From Acanthosoma haemorrhoidale (Eukaryota > Arthropoda > Insecta > Hemiptera > Acanthosomatidae), in assembly GCA_930367205.1 (NCBI GenBank), contig OV884011.1:46079754-46143753 (forward strand): a stretch of 64,000 bases of DNA, written 5' to 3'. Under the pieces are notes generated by a model. The model had not been told where the DNA came from and did no database searches. It was given only the letters and a program-made list of their open reading frames with translations. Positions 49,264-60,458 of this stretch are shown piece after piece; position 1 is the first letter of the stretch, and each line of letters opens with the position of its first letter. The position numbers were made by a program, and so were the translations under genes.

Positions 49264-50025
49264 AAGGGTGTTCCAGAATTAACGCAAGATTTGATTTAAA
49301 TAGAAAACATAGTTTTTCGTATTTTTGTTGTCACTTTTTTATTGAATTATAAAGTAAATAGGATAGGTTTATTTATGGAATAACACATCGGGCAAATACG
49401 CACTCTTTTGTCGACCTTTTCCATGACCATTTGGCATAAATGTGGTTGAATTTCGTAGAATTCCCTCTTTTAATGCACGGGTGGATGTGGGCTTGTTGAC
49501 ATACACCTTTGACTTCAAGTAACCCCATAAAAAGAAATCTAAAGGTGTTAAATCACACGATCTAGGGGGGCAATTCTGATCACCGAAACGAGAGAGTACA
49601 CGACCTGGAAATGTCTCATGCAGTATTTGAATTGTTTCATGGGCTGTATGGCATGTGGATTTTCAACAACACTCTGACGCACTCTTCGATATTGACATTT
49701 GAACAGCTTGTTTTTGGACGACCAGTGTGTTTAGTGTCTTCAACTGATCCAGTATCCCTAAATTTTTCAATTAATCTCTTCACAGCTGATGAAATCAAAA
49801 CACTATTCCGACCATATTTTGTATGAAATTTTTGAACTGCGGCCCCCAAACTTTCATTATTTTTGAGATAATGTTCAACAATGAAGACACATTGTTCTAT
49901 CGCGTAACGCTCCATTTTTACAAACCCTAAACTGTCAGATGTCAAATTGTTTTTTTAGGGTTGCCAGCACTTTACTGCACAAATGGTGGCAAATTCAAAT
50001 CTTGTGTTAATTCTGGGACACCCTT
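49264..50025 (-). mobile_element. Core-deleted mariner-like transposon, copy 2
   Basis: A 762-bp relative of 24648-25245 in the opposite orientation, with matching inverted ends (aagggtgttccagaattaac at the left) and TA duplications at 49262-49263 and 50026-50027. The 5' part encodes about 85 residues of transposase N-terminus (MERYAIEQCVFIVEHYLKNN, then KFHTKYGRNSV, RLIEKFRDTGSVEDTKHTGR). After the deletion the frame resumes with CHTA, ETFPGRVLSRFGD and RSCDLTPLDFFLWGYLKSKV. The first two catalytic Asp residues are missing, so it can only be mobilised in trans. Confidence 0.9.
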
Positions 50026-50027
50026 TA

Positions 50028-52110
50028 TAAAGTACAAATACATATATATGTTTTAGTTTACTGCGTACCCTAGTAAATTGTAAGGTTATAAAAAAAAGTA
50101 AATTATGGTAACACCCACTCTGCTATGGCAAGTACTGCGTGTTATATTTTCGGATGGTAACTTAAAGTATTTAAAACAATGAGATTATACTGGACTTCTT
50201 CGTCGTGGAGACATGGAGTCAAAAAAAAATACTGACCTATTGTTAGCTCTCAAAAATTTAAATTATATGGATATGAACTTCGTTTGGCATTGGCAGTATT
50301 GTAAATAAGAACATTAAATCATTACTTCTGAGTAAGTAGATACGAAGGGCTTAGTGTTTATAGCATGCTTCCTCCTTTACATTTTAACAAAAGTCTAACC
50401 ACCATATTTCGAGGTCTACAATATACATTGGTGTTATTGTTGGAACATATGGAACAGTCAGGCAGATGAAAGTAGATCGAGAGTTATTGATCCGCCTGCT
50501 TTATCTCAACAATCGTCTCCTAGGCACAAAGCAAAGATGTAAATATTCCACAGTAAGGTCTAGTCAGATAACTTCTGTACCAGTTGAATTAACTGTAGGT
50601 GGCAATGCCGACTCGAGCATTTGCTCAGGTATATACTTAAACCTAGGGAGATCTAGAAGGCTTTGACCTTCCTTGTCCAGGTTTCAGGTCTTAGAACCTG
50701 GGTTAAATGCTTAGACCTCTCACCAACAGTCTATACCAGTCCGTCCCACTTAGTTGCCCTGCGTGTATAAAGTATAAACTATGTCATTATTCTGTGTTGT
50801 TTTTATTAAAAAAGTGTTTACAGTAGTGAGGACGTTGATTACGCATTGCTCCTTGGAGGCGAAATAGTAAAATAGCGTTAACTAGATTGTAGGACCATCA
50901 AAAATTTAGCAGACTATGTCAGACTAGTCAGCAAGTCCTGAAGGTGATTAGACATTCTACAGCTTGTAACATATATAACAAAATCTAACATATATATATG
51001 TTGAAGGGAGCTAATAGTTGTTTCATTCAGGTACGTATTGTTTTATGATATATGTAAGAAGCTACCGAATGAGAAATGCGGTTCAGAGCTGGAGCGACAA
51101 GGAGTACAGTTAATGGCTGAAATATGGCTGTTATATCGCTAGCAGCTATCTCGTCATCAATGAGAGTACTTTCTTCTGATGATGGAAAAAAAACAAAACA
51201 AAAAAAAGAACTCAAGGAGGGGCATAGGGGAGAGGGGGATAAGAAACGTTAAATGACTCCTTTAAAACTTTCTTATTTATTGTTATTATTGTTTTTTCTT
51301 TCTTCTCCTTTTAGCGTTCGGGAGCGGCGTATCAGATGGCCGGCGATAAAGACTAACTGAATAGTGTTCTTCAGCGGGCGGCAAGACTGTAAATTAGTAA
51401 CATCGGACAGTGTTGCCATTAGTAACACTTTATAATCCCTAAACGGCTGCTGAATTGATGGGGGGGACAAGTGGTTACCTCTTTTTTGTGTCTTCGCCGC
51501 CTCTTACCCCCCCCCCCAGGTGGATTCCTCTTATATTACCAGCAGTTTCTTTTCGCGTTATCTTTCCGTCCCGGTGCGGATTCTTTCGGTATTGCACACT
51601 TCCACCGCTTAGAGTTTTTATTTTATTATTTTATTTTATGTTTTATTGAACCGGACGTAGGAACTCCTGGTATGAAGGAACCGCTGTTCGCTTTAGATTC
51701 AAGCCACTCTTCGAGAAAGAATGTAACAACACTGATTCGCACCGATCACAAGAGAACTGTCTTGTAACGACGGGATCGATAGTGGACTTGGGAAAATTTT
51801 CAATAACGATCAGCCTGATCCACCAAATGTCCGAACGTCATATATTTCGTTTGGCACAAATGAGTACAGGGGCCAGCATAGGGAATCGAGCCAGGATATT
51901 TCATTGTTTGTAGCTTTTCCGATTTTTCGAGCAAGATCTTGGTTTATTTTCTTTATATTGTTTAGTTTACGATTTTTTTGATTTCTGATAAATATTTGTC
52001 TTATATTATGTGTATGTATATCTTTTTATTAATTTTTTTCTTATTTGGTTTGTTTGTTTTTGTATTTTATTGGGACATTGTAAATTTTAGTAGGGTTAAA
52101 TGTGTATTCT
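50028..52110. other. No gene recognised
   Basis: Includes a GC-richer patch near 51290-51780 with a 98-codon ORF lacking any domain. No further repeats recognised. Confidence 0.4.
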
Positions 52111-52121
52111 TAAGGGGCATA

Positions 52122-52327
52122 CACGGTTGATGGAGGAACGTGGGGGGGGGGGTTCTTAAGACTCTGCTTCCTCTCTTGCATGCAAGGGAGGTGACAACCA
52201 TGTGGATTTGGGAGGTCTCTGGACTTTTTATAAATATTGTATATGTATGAATGAGAACCTTGACCAGAATTACTAATTGCCTAATAAGCCAGATTGTAAT
52301 TTTATCACAATAAAGACTTGAAACTTC
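52122..52327 (+). mobile_element. Jockey-family 5'-truncated 3' end, copy with target duplication
   Basis: 206 bp of family 3' UTR, from the cggttgatggaggaacgtgg block to gcctaataagccagattg and tttatcacaataaagactt. It is flanked by exact TAAGGGGCATA at 52111-52121 and 52328-52338, an 11-bp target-site duplication. Confidence 0.9.
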
Positions 52328-52338
52328 TAAGGGGCATA

Positions 52339-52741
52339 GTCCCGGGATAATCAAGATATTATTATTATTATTATCAAGTTAAAAAAAGTGGAAGAAACAT
52401 AATACAGCCTTGATCATTTAAACAAACAAGTTCAATAATTCTTTCGTTGTGAATGTGAAATTCGAGTAGCGTGTGCAGTATGGCGAAATATAAACCTATA
52501 TAGGTTTCACCAGCAATTATTTATACAATAATAAACCTTTCAATGTACAGGACTCTTTTGTTTTGGTGTGTGCAATAAGAAAGTTAATTTTGACATTAAA
52601 CTCCTATATAATAAGAATAATCCTTGATCCTATAAAATAGGAATAAAATAAAATGAAGGTGTAGGTACGTTCTTGGTTTGAGTCTCCACAGCATATGTTG
52701 GCCTAGTTGAAAATAAAGTACTCGCAACAAACCATCCTGCC
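52339..52741. other. Left flank of the 39-bp satellite
   Basis: AT-rich. Holds a TATA-like cctatataataag (near 52602) and aatccttgat (near 52618), which equals a piece of the satellite unit. A splice-acceptor-like tctccacag lies at about 52683-52691, after which the satellite frame is open without ATG. Confidence 0.35.
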
Positions 52742-55700
52742 TTGATTGAGAGAACACAGTTCTCTAAAGTAGTAGAATCCTTGATTGAGAGAACACAGTT
52801 CTCTAAAGTAGAAGAATCCTTGATTGAGAGAACACAGTTCTCTAAAGTAGAAAAATCCTTGATTGAGAGAACACAGTTCTCTAAATTAGAAGAATCCTTG
52901 ATTGAGAGAACACAGTTCTCTAAAGTAGAAGAATCCTTGATTGAGAGAACACAGTTCTTTAAAGTAGAAAAATCCTTGATTGAGATAACGCAGTTCTCTA
53001 AAGTAGAAAAATCCTTGATTGAGAGAACACAGTTCTCTAAAGTAGAAAAATCCTTGATTGAGAGAACACAGTTCTCTAAAGTAGAAAAATCCTTGATTGA
53101 GAGAACACAGTTCTCTAAAGTAGAAGAATCCTTGATTGAGAGAACACAGTTCTGTAAAGTAGAAAAATCCTTGATTGAGATAACACAGTTCTCTAAAGTA
53201 GAAAAATCCTTGATTGAGAGAACACAGTTCTCTAAAGTAGAAAAATCCTTGATTGAGAGAACACAGTTCTCTAAAGTAGAAAAATCCTTGATTGAGAGAA
53301 CACAGTTCTCTAAAGTAGAAGAATCCTTGATTGAGAGAACACAGTTCTCTAAAGTAGAAAAATCCTTGATTGAGAGAACACAGTTCTCTAAAGTAGAAAA
53401 ATCCTTGATTGAGAGAACACAGTTCTCTAAAGTAGAAAAATCCTTGATTGAGAGAACACAGTTCTCTAAAGTAGAAAAATCCTTGATTGAGAGAACACAG
53501 TTCTCTAAAGTAGAAGAATCCTTGATTGAGAGAACACAGTTCTCTAAAGTAGAAAAATCCTTGATTGAGAGAACACAGTTCTCTAAAGTAGAAAAATCCT
53601 TGATTGAGAGAACACAGTTCTCTAAAGTAGAAAAATCCTTGATTGAGAGAACACAGTTCTCTAAAGTAGAAGAATCCTTGATTGAGAGAACACAGTTCTC
53701 TAAAGTAGAAAAATCCTTGATTGAGAGAACACAGTTCTCTAAAGTAGAAAAATCCTTGATTGAGAGAACACAGTTCTCTAAAGTAGAAAAATCCTTGATT
53801 GAGAGAACACAGTTCTCTAAAGTAGAAAAATCCTTGATTGAGAGAACACAGTTCTCTAAAGTAGAAGAATCCTTGATTGAGAGAACACAGTTCTCTAAAG
53901 TAGAAAAATCCTTGATTGAGAGAACACAGTTCTCTAAAGTAGAAAAATCCTTGATTGAGAGAACACAGTTCTCTAAAGTAGAAAAATCCTTGATTGAGAG
54001 AAAACAGTTCTCTAAAGTAGAAGAATCCTTGATTGAGAGAACACAGTTCTGTAAAGTAGAAAAATCCTTGATTGAGATAACACAGTTCTCTAAAGTAGAA
54101 AAATCCTTGATTGAGAGAACACAGTTCTCTAAAGTAGAAAAATCCTTGATTGAGAGAACACAGTTCTCTAAAGTAGAAAAATCCTTGATTGAGAGAACAC
54201 AGTTCTCTAAAGTAGAAGAATCCTTGATTGAGAGAACACAGTTCTCTAAAGTAGAAAAATCCTTGATTGAGAGAACACAGTTCTCTAAAGTAGAAAAATC
54301 CTTGATTGAGAGAACACAGTTCTCTAAAGTAGAAAAATCCTTGATTGAGAGAACACAGTTCTCTAAAGTAGAAAAATCCTTGATTGAGAGAACACAGTTC
54401 TCTAAAGTAGAAGAATCCTTGATTGAGAGAACACAGTTCTCTAAAGTAGAAAAATCCTTGATTGAGAGAACACAGTTCTCTAAAGTAGAAAAATCCTTGA
54501 TTGAGAGAACACAGTTCTCTAAAGTAGAAGAATCCTTGATTGAGAGAACACAGTTCTCTAAAGTAGAAAAATCCTTGATTGAGAGAACACAGTTCTCTAA
54601 AGTAGAAAAATCCTTGATTGAGAGAACACAGTTCTCTAAAGTAGAAAAATCCTTGATTGAGAGAACACAGTTCTCTAAAGTAGAAAAATCCTTGATTGAG
54701 AGAACACAGTTCTCTAAAGTAGAAAAATCCTTGATTGAGAGAACACAGTTCTCTAAAGTAGAAAAATCCTTGATTGAGAGAACACAGTTCTCTAAAGTAG
54801 AAAAATCCTTGATTGAGAGAACACAGTTCTCTAAAGTAGAAAAATCCTTGATTGAGAGAACACAGTTCTCTAAAGTAGAAGAATCCTTGATTGAGAGAAC
54901 ACAGTTCTCTAAAGTAGAAAAATCCTTGATTGAGAGAACACAGTTCTCTATAGTAGAAAAATCCTTGATTGAGAGAACACAGTTCTCTAAAGTAGAAAAA
55001 TCCTTGATTGAGAGAACACAGTTCTCTAAAGTAGAAGAATCCTTGATTGAGAGAACACAGTTCTCTAAAGTAGAACAATCCTTGATTGAGAGAACACAGT
55101 TCTCTAAAGTAGAAGAATCCTTGATTGAGAGAACACAGTTCTCTAAAGTAGAAAAATCCTTGATTGAGAGAACACAGTTCTCTAAATTAGAAGAATCCTT
55201 GATTGAGAGAACACTGTTCTCTAAAGTAGAAGAATCCTTGATTGAGAGAACACAGTTCTTTAAAGTAGAAAAATCCTTGATTGAGATAACACAGTTCTCT
55301 AAAGTAGAACAATCCTTGATTGAGAGAACACAGTTCTCTAAAGTAGAAAAATCCTTGATTGAGAGAACGCAGTTCTCTAAAGTAGAAAAATCCTTGATTG
55401 AGAGAACACAGTTCTCTAAAGTAGAAAAATCCTTGATTGAGAGAACACAGTTCTCTAAAGTAGAAGAATCCTTGATTGAGAGAACACAGTTCTCTAAAGT
55501 AGAAAAATCCTTGATTGAGAGAACACAGTTCTCTAAAGTAGAAACATCCTTGATTGAGAGAACACAGTTCTCTAAAGTAGAAAAATCCTTGATTGAGAGA
55601 ACACAGTTCTCTAAAGTAGAAGAATCCTTGATTGAGAGAACACAGTTCTCTAAAGTAGAACAATCCTTGATTGAGAGAACACAGTTCTCTAAAGTAGAAC

Positions 55701-57109
55701 AATCCTTGATTGAGAGAACACAGTTCTCTAAAGTAGAAGAATCCTTGATTGAGAGAACACAGTTCTCTAAAGTAGAAAAATCCTTGATTGAGAGAACACA
55801 GTTCTCTAAATTAGAATAATCCTTGATTGAGAGAACACAGTTCTCTAAAGTAGAAAAATCCTTGATTGAGAGAACACAGTTCTCTAAAGTAGAAGAATCC
55901 TTGATTGAGAGAACACAGTTCTCTAAAGTAGAAAAATCCTTGATTGAGAGAACACAGTTCTCTAAAGTAGAAAAATCCTTGATTGAGAGAACACAGTTCT
56001 CTAAAGTAGAAAAATCCTTGATTGAGAGAACACAGTTCTCTAAAGTAGAAGAATCCTTGATTGAGAGAACACAGTTCTCTAAAGTAGAACAATCCTTGAT
56101 CGAGAGAACACAGTTCTCTAAAGTAGAAAAATCCTAGATTGAGAGAACACAGTTCTCTAAATTAGAAGAATCCTTGATTGAGAGAAAACAGTTCTCTAAA
56201 GTAGAAGAATCCTTGATTGAGAGAACACAGTTCTGTAAAGTAGAAAAATCCTTGATTGAGATAACACAGTTCTCTAAAGTAGAAAAATCCTTGATTGAGA
56301 GAACACAGTTCTCTAAAGTAGAAAAATCCTTGATTGAGAGAACACAGTTCTCTAAAGTAGAAAAATCCTTGATTGAGAGAACACAGTTCTCTAAAGTAGA
56401 AGAATCCTTGATTGAGAGAACACAGTTCTCTAAAGTAGAAAAATCCTTGATTGAGAGAACACAGTTCTCTAAAGTAGAAAAATCCTTGATTGAGAGAACA
56501 CAGTTCTCTAAAGTAGAAGAATCCTTGATTGAGAGAACACAGTTCTCTAAAGTAGAACAATCCTTGATTGAGAGAACACAGTTCTCTAAAGTAGAAGAAT
56601 CCTTGATTGAGAGAACACAGTTCTCTAAAGTAGAAAAATCCTTGATTGAGAGAACACAGTTCTCTAAAGTAGAAGAATCCTTGATTGAGAGAACACTGTT
56701 CTCTAAAGTAGAAGAATCCTTGATTGAGAGAACACAGTTCTTTAAAGTAGAAAAATCCTTGATTGAGATAACACAGTTCTCTAAAGTAGAACAATTCTTG
56801 ATTGAGAGAACACAGTTCTCTAAAGTAGAAAAATCCTTGATTGAGAGAACGCAGTTCTCTAAAGTAGAAAAATCCTTGATTGAGAGAACACAGTTCTCTA
56901 AAGTAGAAAAATCCTTGATTGAGAGAACACAGTTCTCTAAAGTAGAAGAATCCTTGATTGAGAGAACACAGTTCTCTAAAGTAGAAAAATCCTTGATTGA
57001 GAGAACACAGTTCTCTAAAGTAGAAGAATCCTTGATTGAGAGAACACAGTTCTCTAAAGTAGAAGAATCCTTGATTGAGAGAACACAGTTCTCTAAAGTA
57101 GAAGAGTCC
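52742..57109 (+). repeat. 39-bp satellite array, 112 units, no indels
   Basis: Head-to-tail repeat of a 39-base unit that reads TTGATTGAGAGAACACAG, then TTCTCTAAAGTAGAAAAATC and C. 112 units fit exactly between 52742 and 57109 with no gain or loss of a base. On the plus strand each unit translates as LIERTQFSKVEKS, open for 1025 codons from 52742, with nonsense units at 55817-55819 (TAA) and 56135-56137 (TAG). The minus strand is also open for long runs (unit GFFYFRELCSLNQ). The long ORFs start at TTG, no ATG is available, and most unit variants change the amino acid. Each unit contains the dyad AGAGAACACAGTTCTCT. I call it a satellite/minisatellite. Translation as a repetitive protein is not excluded but is unsupported. 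Confidence 0.95.
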
Positions 57110-57427
57110 TCGATTATTCCTTAATTTTTGAGAAATAAAAACAATGTTGTGCTAAAAACACCTTTTTTTTTTATTTCTGACAAGTAACTATATTCATTCT
57201 GGATGTTTTCTTACGACCCCCTCCCCTAATAAGTTTCACGAAGCATGGGACATCGGATTTCGGCACTGACATAAACGACCCGACTTTATTGTTCAGTTAA
57301 TAAAATTGTGTACTTTTGGACAAGGTGTGTGTGGTCGGACAGCAAACAACAAAAAGCAAAATGTGATATTTTGTACACCATGAGTTCATTGCGGTCAATC
57401 ACATCAGTGTATTTATATGAGCTGACC
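57110..57427. other. Right flank of the satellite
   Basis: The satellite frame runs on for SIIP and stops at 57122-57124. An AATAAA-type signal (gagaaataaaaac) follows within about 15 bases. The remainder up to 57427 is unassigned, partly open on both strands. Confidence 0.35.
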
Positions 57428-57579
57428 CGTTTGTTGCAAGATCGGTTTGGATTGATGAAAACAGATGTTAAGTTATCTTCGAGTTCAATTGTGGACAATG
57501 CATAGTGTTGTCCACAAATAAACTTGGTGAAAACATAATATCTATTTTTCATCAACCCAATCCGATCTCCCAGCAAACG
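57428..57579. repeat. 152-bp imperfect palindrome with coding-like arms
   Basis: Left arm starts cgtttgttgcaagatcgg and ttggattgatgaaaa. The reverse complement of the right arm starts cgtttgctgggagatcgg and attgggttgatgaaaa. The centre at about 57503 is nearly perfect (TTGTGGACAA against TTGTCCACAA). Plus-strand translation of the left arm gives RLLQDRFGLMK, minus-strand translation of the right arm gives RLLGDRIGLMK. A 113-codon minus ORF (57286-57627) spans the structure. It is an inverted duplication of one short sequence, possibly a foldback element. The peptide family is unknown. Confidence 0.7.
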
Positions 57580-58640
57580 ATCAACTGATTTTGTTTTTAC
57601 TTTGATATTTATCTGGCATACCATCACCTGGCAGTACGTGACGGATTATCGTGAACTTGCTGCCGTTGGATAACAAACTACTGCTAGGGATACCACTAAT
57701 TAACTGCTGCAAATATGTATTTATATATGTATTTATATGTGTATTTAAAGTTTTATTACAGCGAAAATATTTTATCACTTTACTTAGCAGACATAGGAAT
57801 CCGTAACGCTGGCCAGTTTGCCCGTTTTAGTTTAGCTATAAATTACTCCGGACAAAGATAACGCTGCTTTAATGTTTTAGCGGCCATAAAACTGCGATAT
57901 TTCATCTCCGATCCGATATGAAGAGAATCGAATCGTATTTAACTCCACTGGAAGATAGAAGTTTTTTCCTCTCTCTCTCCTATCGATTAAACTATCTCTG
58001 GAATCGCAGCTACCCATCGGTTAATATATTCATGCGAGGAGTTTATGCAGACTCTATATCATTTAATATCTCCTCTGTAAAACTGTAATGAAATGTAAAT
58101 GAGAATTGATATTTATAATCTTAATTATACAGCCAACACATTTATATATATATATAATTACATGACGTTATTAGGAGATAATTATAGTTAAAATGCCTGG
58201 CTGTCGAAAGATGGCGCCTTGTTTTTATAGTCCAAAGTAGTAACTGGGTTATTACGGCCTTATGTTTGCATTTCAGATTAGGGAGGGTGGGGCAATGTTA
58301 GGAGGCATTCCTTATAAAATAAGTTGATTATATATTATAAGCTGATTTTGAAAATTTTTACTAATTTCAAAAGACAAAAGCACACTTCGTCAGCCCCCCC
58401 CCCCCAATGGGCAATGCATTGATACGAGTAAAATAAAAATGACAAGAGTTTTACTTTCAAAGCCCTAGCTTGAAATATTTAATATTTCCGTCTTTAGTAT
58501 TGCCAGTCTTGTTACTCAATTCTAATGCAGTACAATAAAAAGAGAAGTAGGTATCCGTAATGCCGGGTAACCCGGGGCGTGAATCACGAAAGCAACGCCA
58601 ACTAGCTTGCGTCACGAAAAGAGTTTCTCTTCAAGAGCCG
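57580..58640. other. No gene recognised; possible regulatory DNA
   Basis: A minisatellite-like tract (tgtatttatatatgtattta) lies near 57713-57746. Around 57830-58130 the sequence is non-coding with several homeodomain-type words, for example GCGGCCATAAAA, whose reverse complement contains TTTATGGCC. No gene is visible. Confidence 0.3.
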
Positions 58641-59350
58641 TTATATTTTCTATTGTGAATTCTGAAATTTGAGAATTTCTGAAGAAGGACCAGTGCACTC
58701 CCAGCCTGTGGTGTTTGCAGTCTCGTCATTTTGTTAGTGCAGTAAAATCCAGGATGTGTACACTGGTTGTCAACAAGGTACACAATGTCTGCCCACGATT
58801 CTTGTATATTTTTCATCATACCCACAAGGGCTTTCAACAACCGACCCTTCCATTATCAGGCCCTAGTAATGGTGCTAATAAGGGCAGTCAGTATCTGGTC
58901 TGCTATAAAAGTTGCCAGCCTGTTAACGGGGGGTCATTACTCAGCTGTTCATGACTCTTCTAGTTTCCATGTTGGCTTTAGTACCAACTCAGTCGTGTGA
59001 CAACCTATATGCAAAGGTGTCAACGTCAACCTCCATCGCATCTAAGCCTGCGCCAAGTCTTGAAACGAAAATAATAAGAGCAATTACGAGTGCAAGGTTA
59101 CTACTAAGTGTACAGACACAAGAGGCACTCTTTCGATACCTCATAATTAATAACATGTTGAGCATTTGTCCTATCTGCAGACGGATCAGACTGCAAGCCG
59201 TCAATCAAGCTGTCCTCCCTCAAGCCGTATTTACAGGCCGGCCTCATTTACATTGTTTATCTCCACCCTTTATCCGCATCTATCTGTCCACCTATTTACC
59301 GGCCCTCTTTAGCTACACTCTCCTCGTCTGTCAGCGGCGATCATGATCTA
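58641..59350. other. GC-balanced segment, unassigned
   Basis: Noticeably less AT-rich than its flanks, with several overlapping ORFs of 69-131 codons on both strands (longest 58951-59346, +). None has a domain I recognise, and their overlap suggests composition and not coding. Could be an old transposon or an exon-bearing patch. Confidence 0.25.
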
Positions 59351-60447
59351 TCGGTTCTTAAATAAATTATCCGCACTTAAATGGAGAGAACTGATACTCT
59401 GAGCCATATCGAAACGTTCTGTCTCGGAACTAACGCGCTACGAAATCGACAAAATCTACAATCGTCGAGATGATCTCATTTTTCATCTCTAGCGCTGTCC
59501 GATGTTGCTCAACACACACGTACGAACTCGCTGAATACATTTGTCTAAATGTATAACCATAACTCGGAAGGCTGACGTCTTACTCCTCGACTAATGGATG
59601 TTTCTATCGCATGCGTATTTTAGAGGTGATCGACCCGAGGACCTCGGCTAAACAGTGACACATGACCGAAGGGATAGCAGTATATTTTGATGTCATCTTT
59701 CGAACCTGGGGCAGATAAGCATCGTAGCCTTTGCCCCAGGACTTTAGTGTAAATTAAACTACACAACTTTCTCTCTGCGGTCCAGTATATTTCGCTTAAA
59801 TAGCCTGACAACATCTTTATAGATACATAACAACATAAGCCTATGTTTTTCCAATGGGATTATGCTGATATTCCAAGTGTTCCAGAAACAATTTGACAAA
59901 CGCGATTACAAAAAACATATTAAAAAAGAAAAATGAAAATGTAGAAATACAAAATATTTTATAGAAACCTCTAGACAACAAAATTAATGACTTGACACAA
60001 ACCATTAAAGTAGTACTCATAAAATACTAATTGACAGCCATAAGTACGCCAGCATGCAACGTACCTGATTTTAACAAACATGCTACTGCACTTTAGGACA
60101 AAGTTATAGGACAAACGCTGAGTAACCCAACGGGGGTCGGCACGGCATAAATTATACAGAATAAAAAGTAGCAATGTTTGGATAACTGCCCTCCGAAAAG
60201 CAATGCCTTGTGATGTGGCAATGTTGGTGACCTATCTCGAGTGTTCGAAGAAATGATAAAAAGGCCAACCCGAATAAACACCTTAAATGCTACTTTTGTC
60301 CATCCTACCACATTCTACAGCCGGAGATTGCTTACGCCGAAAATCTACTAAGGAACACGCAAACTGCTTTTTAACTTTTTACTAATTAATAATGAACTGT
60401 TTTTGAGTATTTAATTTTGTTAATGCCACGACAGACAACGTATATTG
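59351..60447. other. No gene recognised
   Basis: Short ORFs only and no repeat that I can identify. Confidence 0.4.
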
Positions 60448-60458
60448 ATATACTACGA

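Noticed and set aside
52886..55078. 730-residue protein on the - strand of the satellite
   Set aside because: It is the mirror effect of the same stop-free 39-bp unit, with no independent start, motif or regulatory signal.
52742..55819. 1025-residue repetitive protein gene on the + strand
   Set aside because: No ATG, the frame begins at TTG, downstream units contain stops, both strands are equally open because the 39-bp unit lacks stops, and variation between units is mostly non-synonymous.
52742..57109. CRISPR array
   Set aside because: Units are contiguous with no unique spacers, and the surrounding DNA is eukaryotic with no cas genes.
52742..57109. Steroid-receptor or heat-shock response elements in the satellite dyad
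   Set aside because: Half-sites AGAAC/GTTCT are spaced by 3 bases, which does not match the spacing of glucocorticoid-type (5 between these cores) or heat-shock elements.
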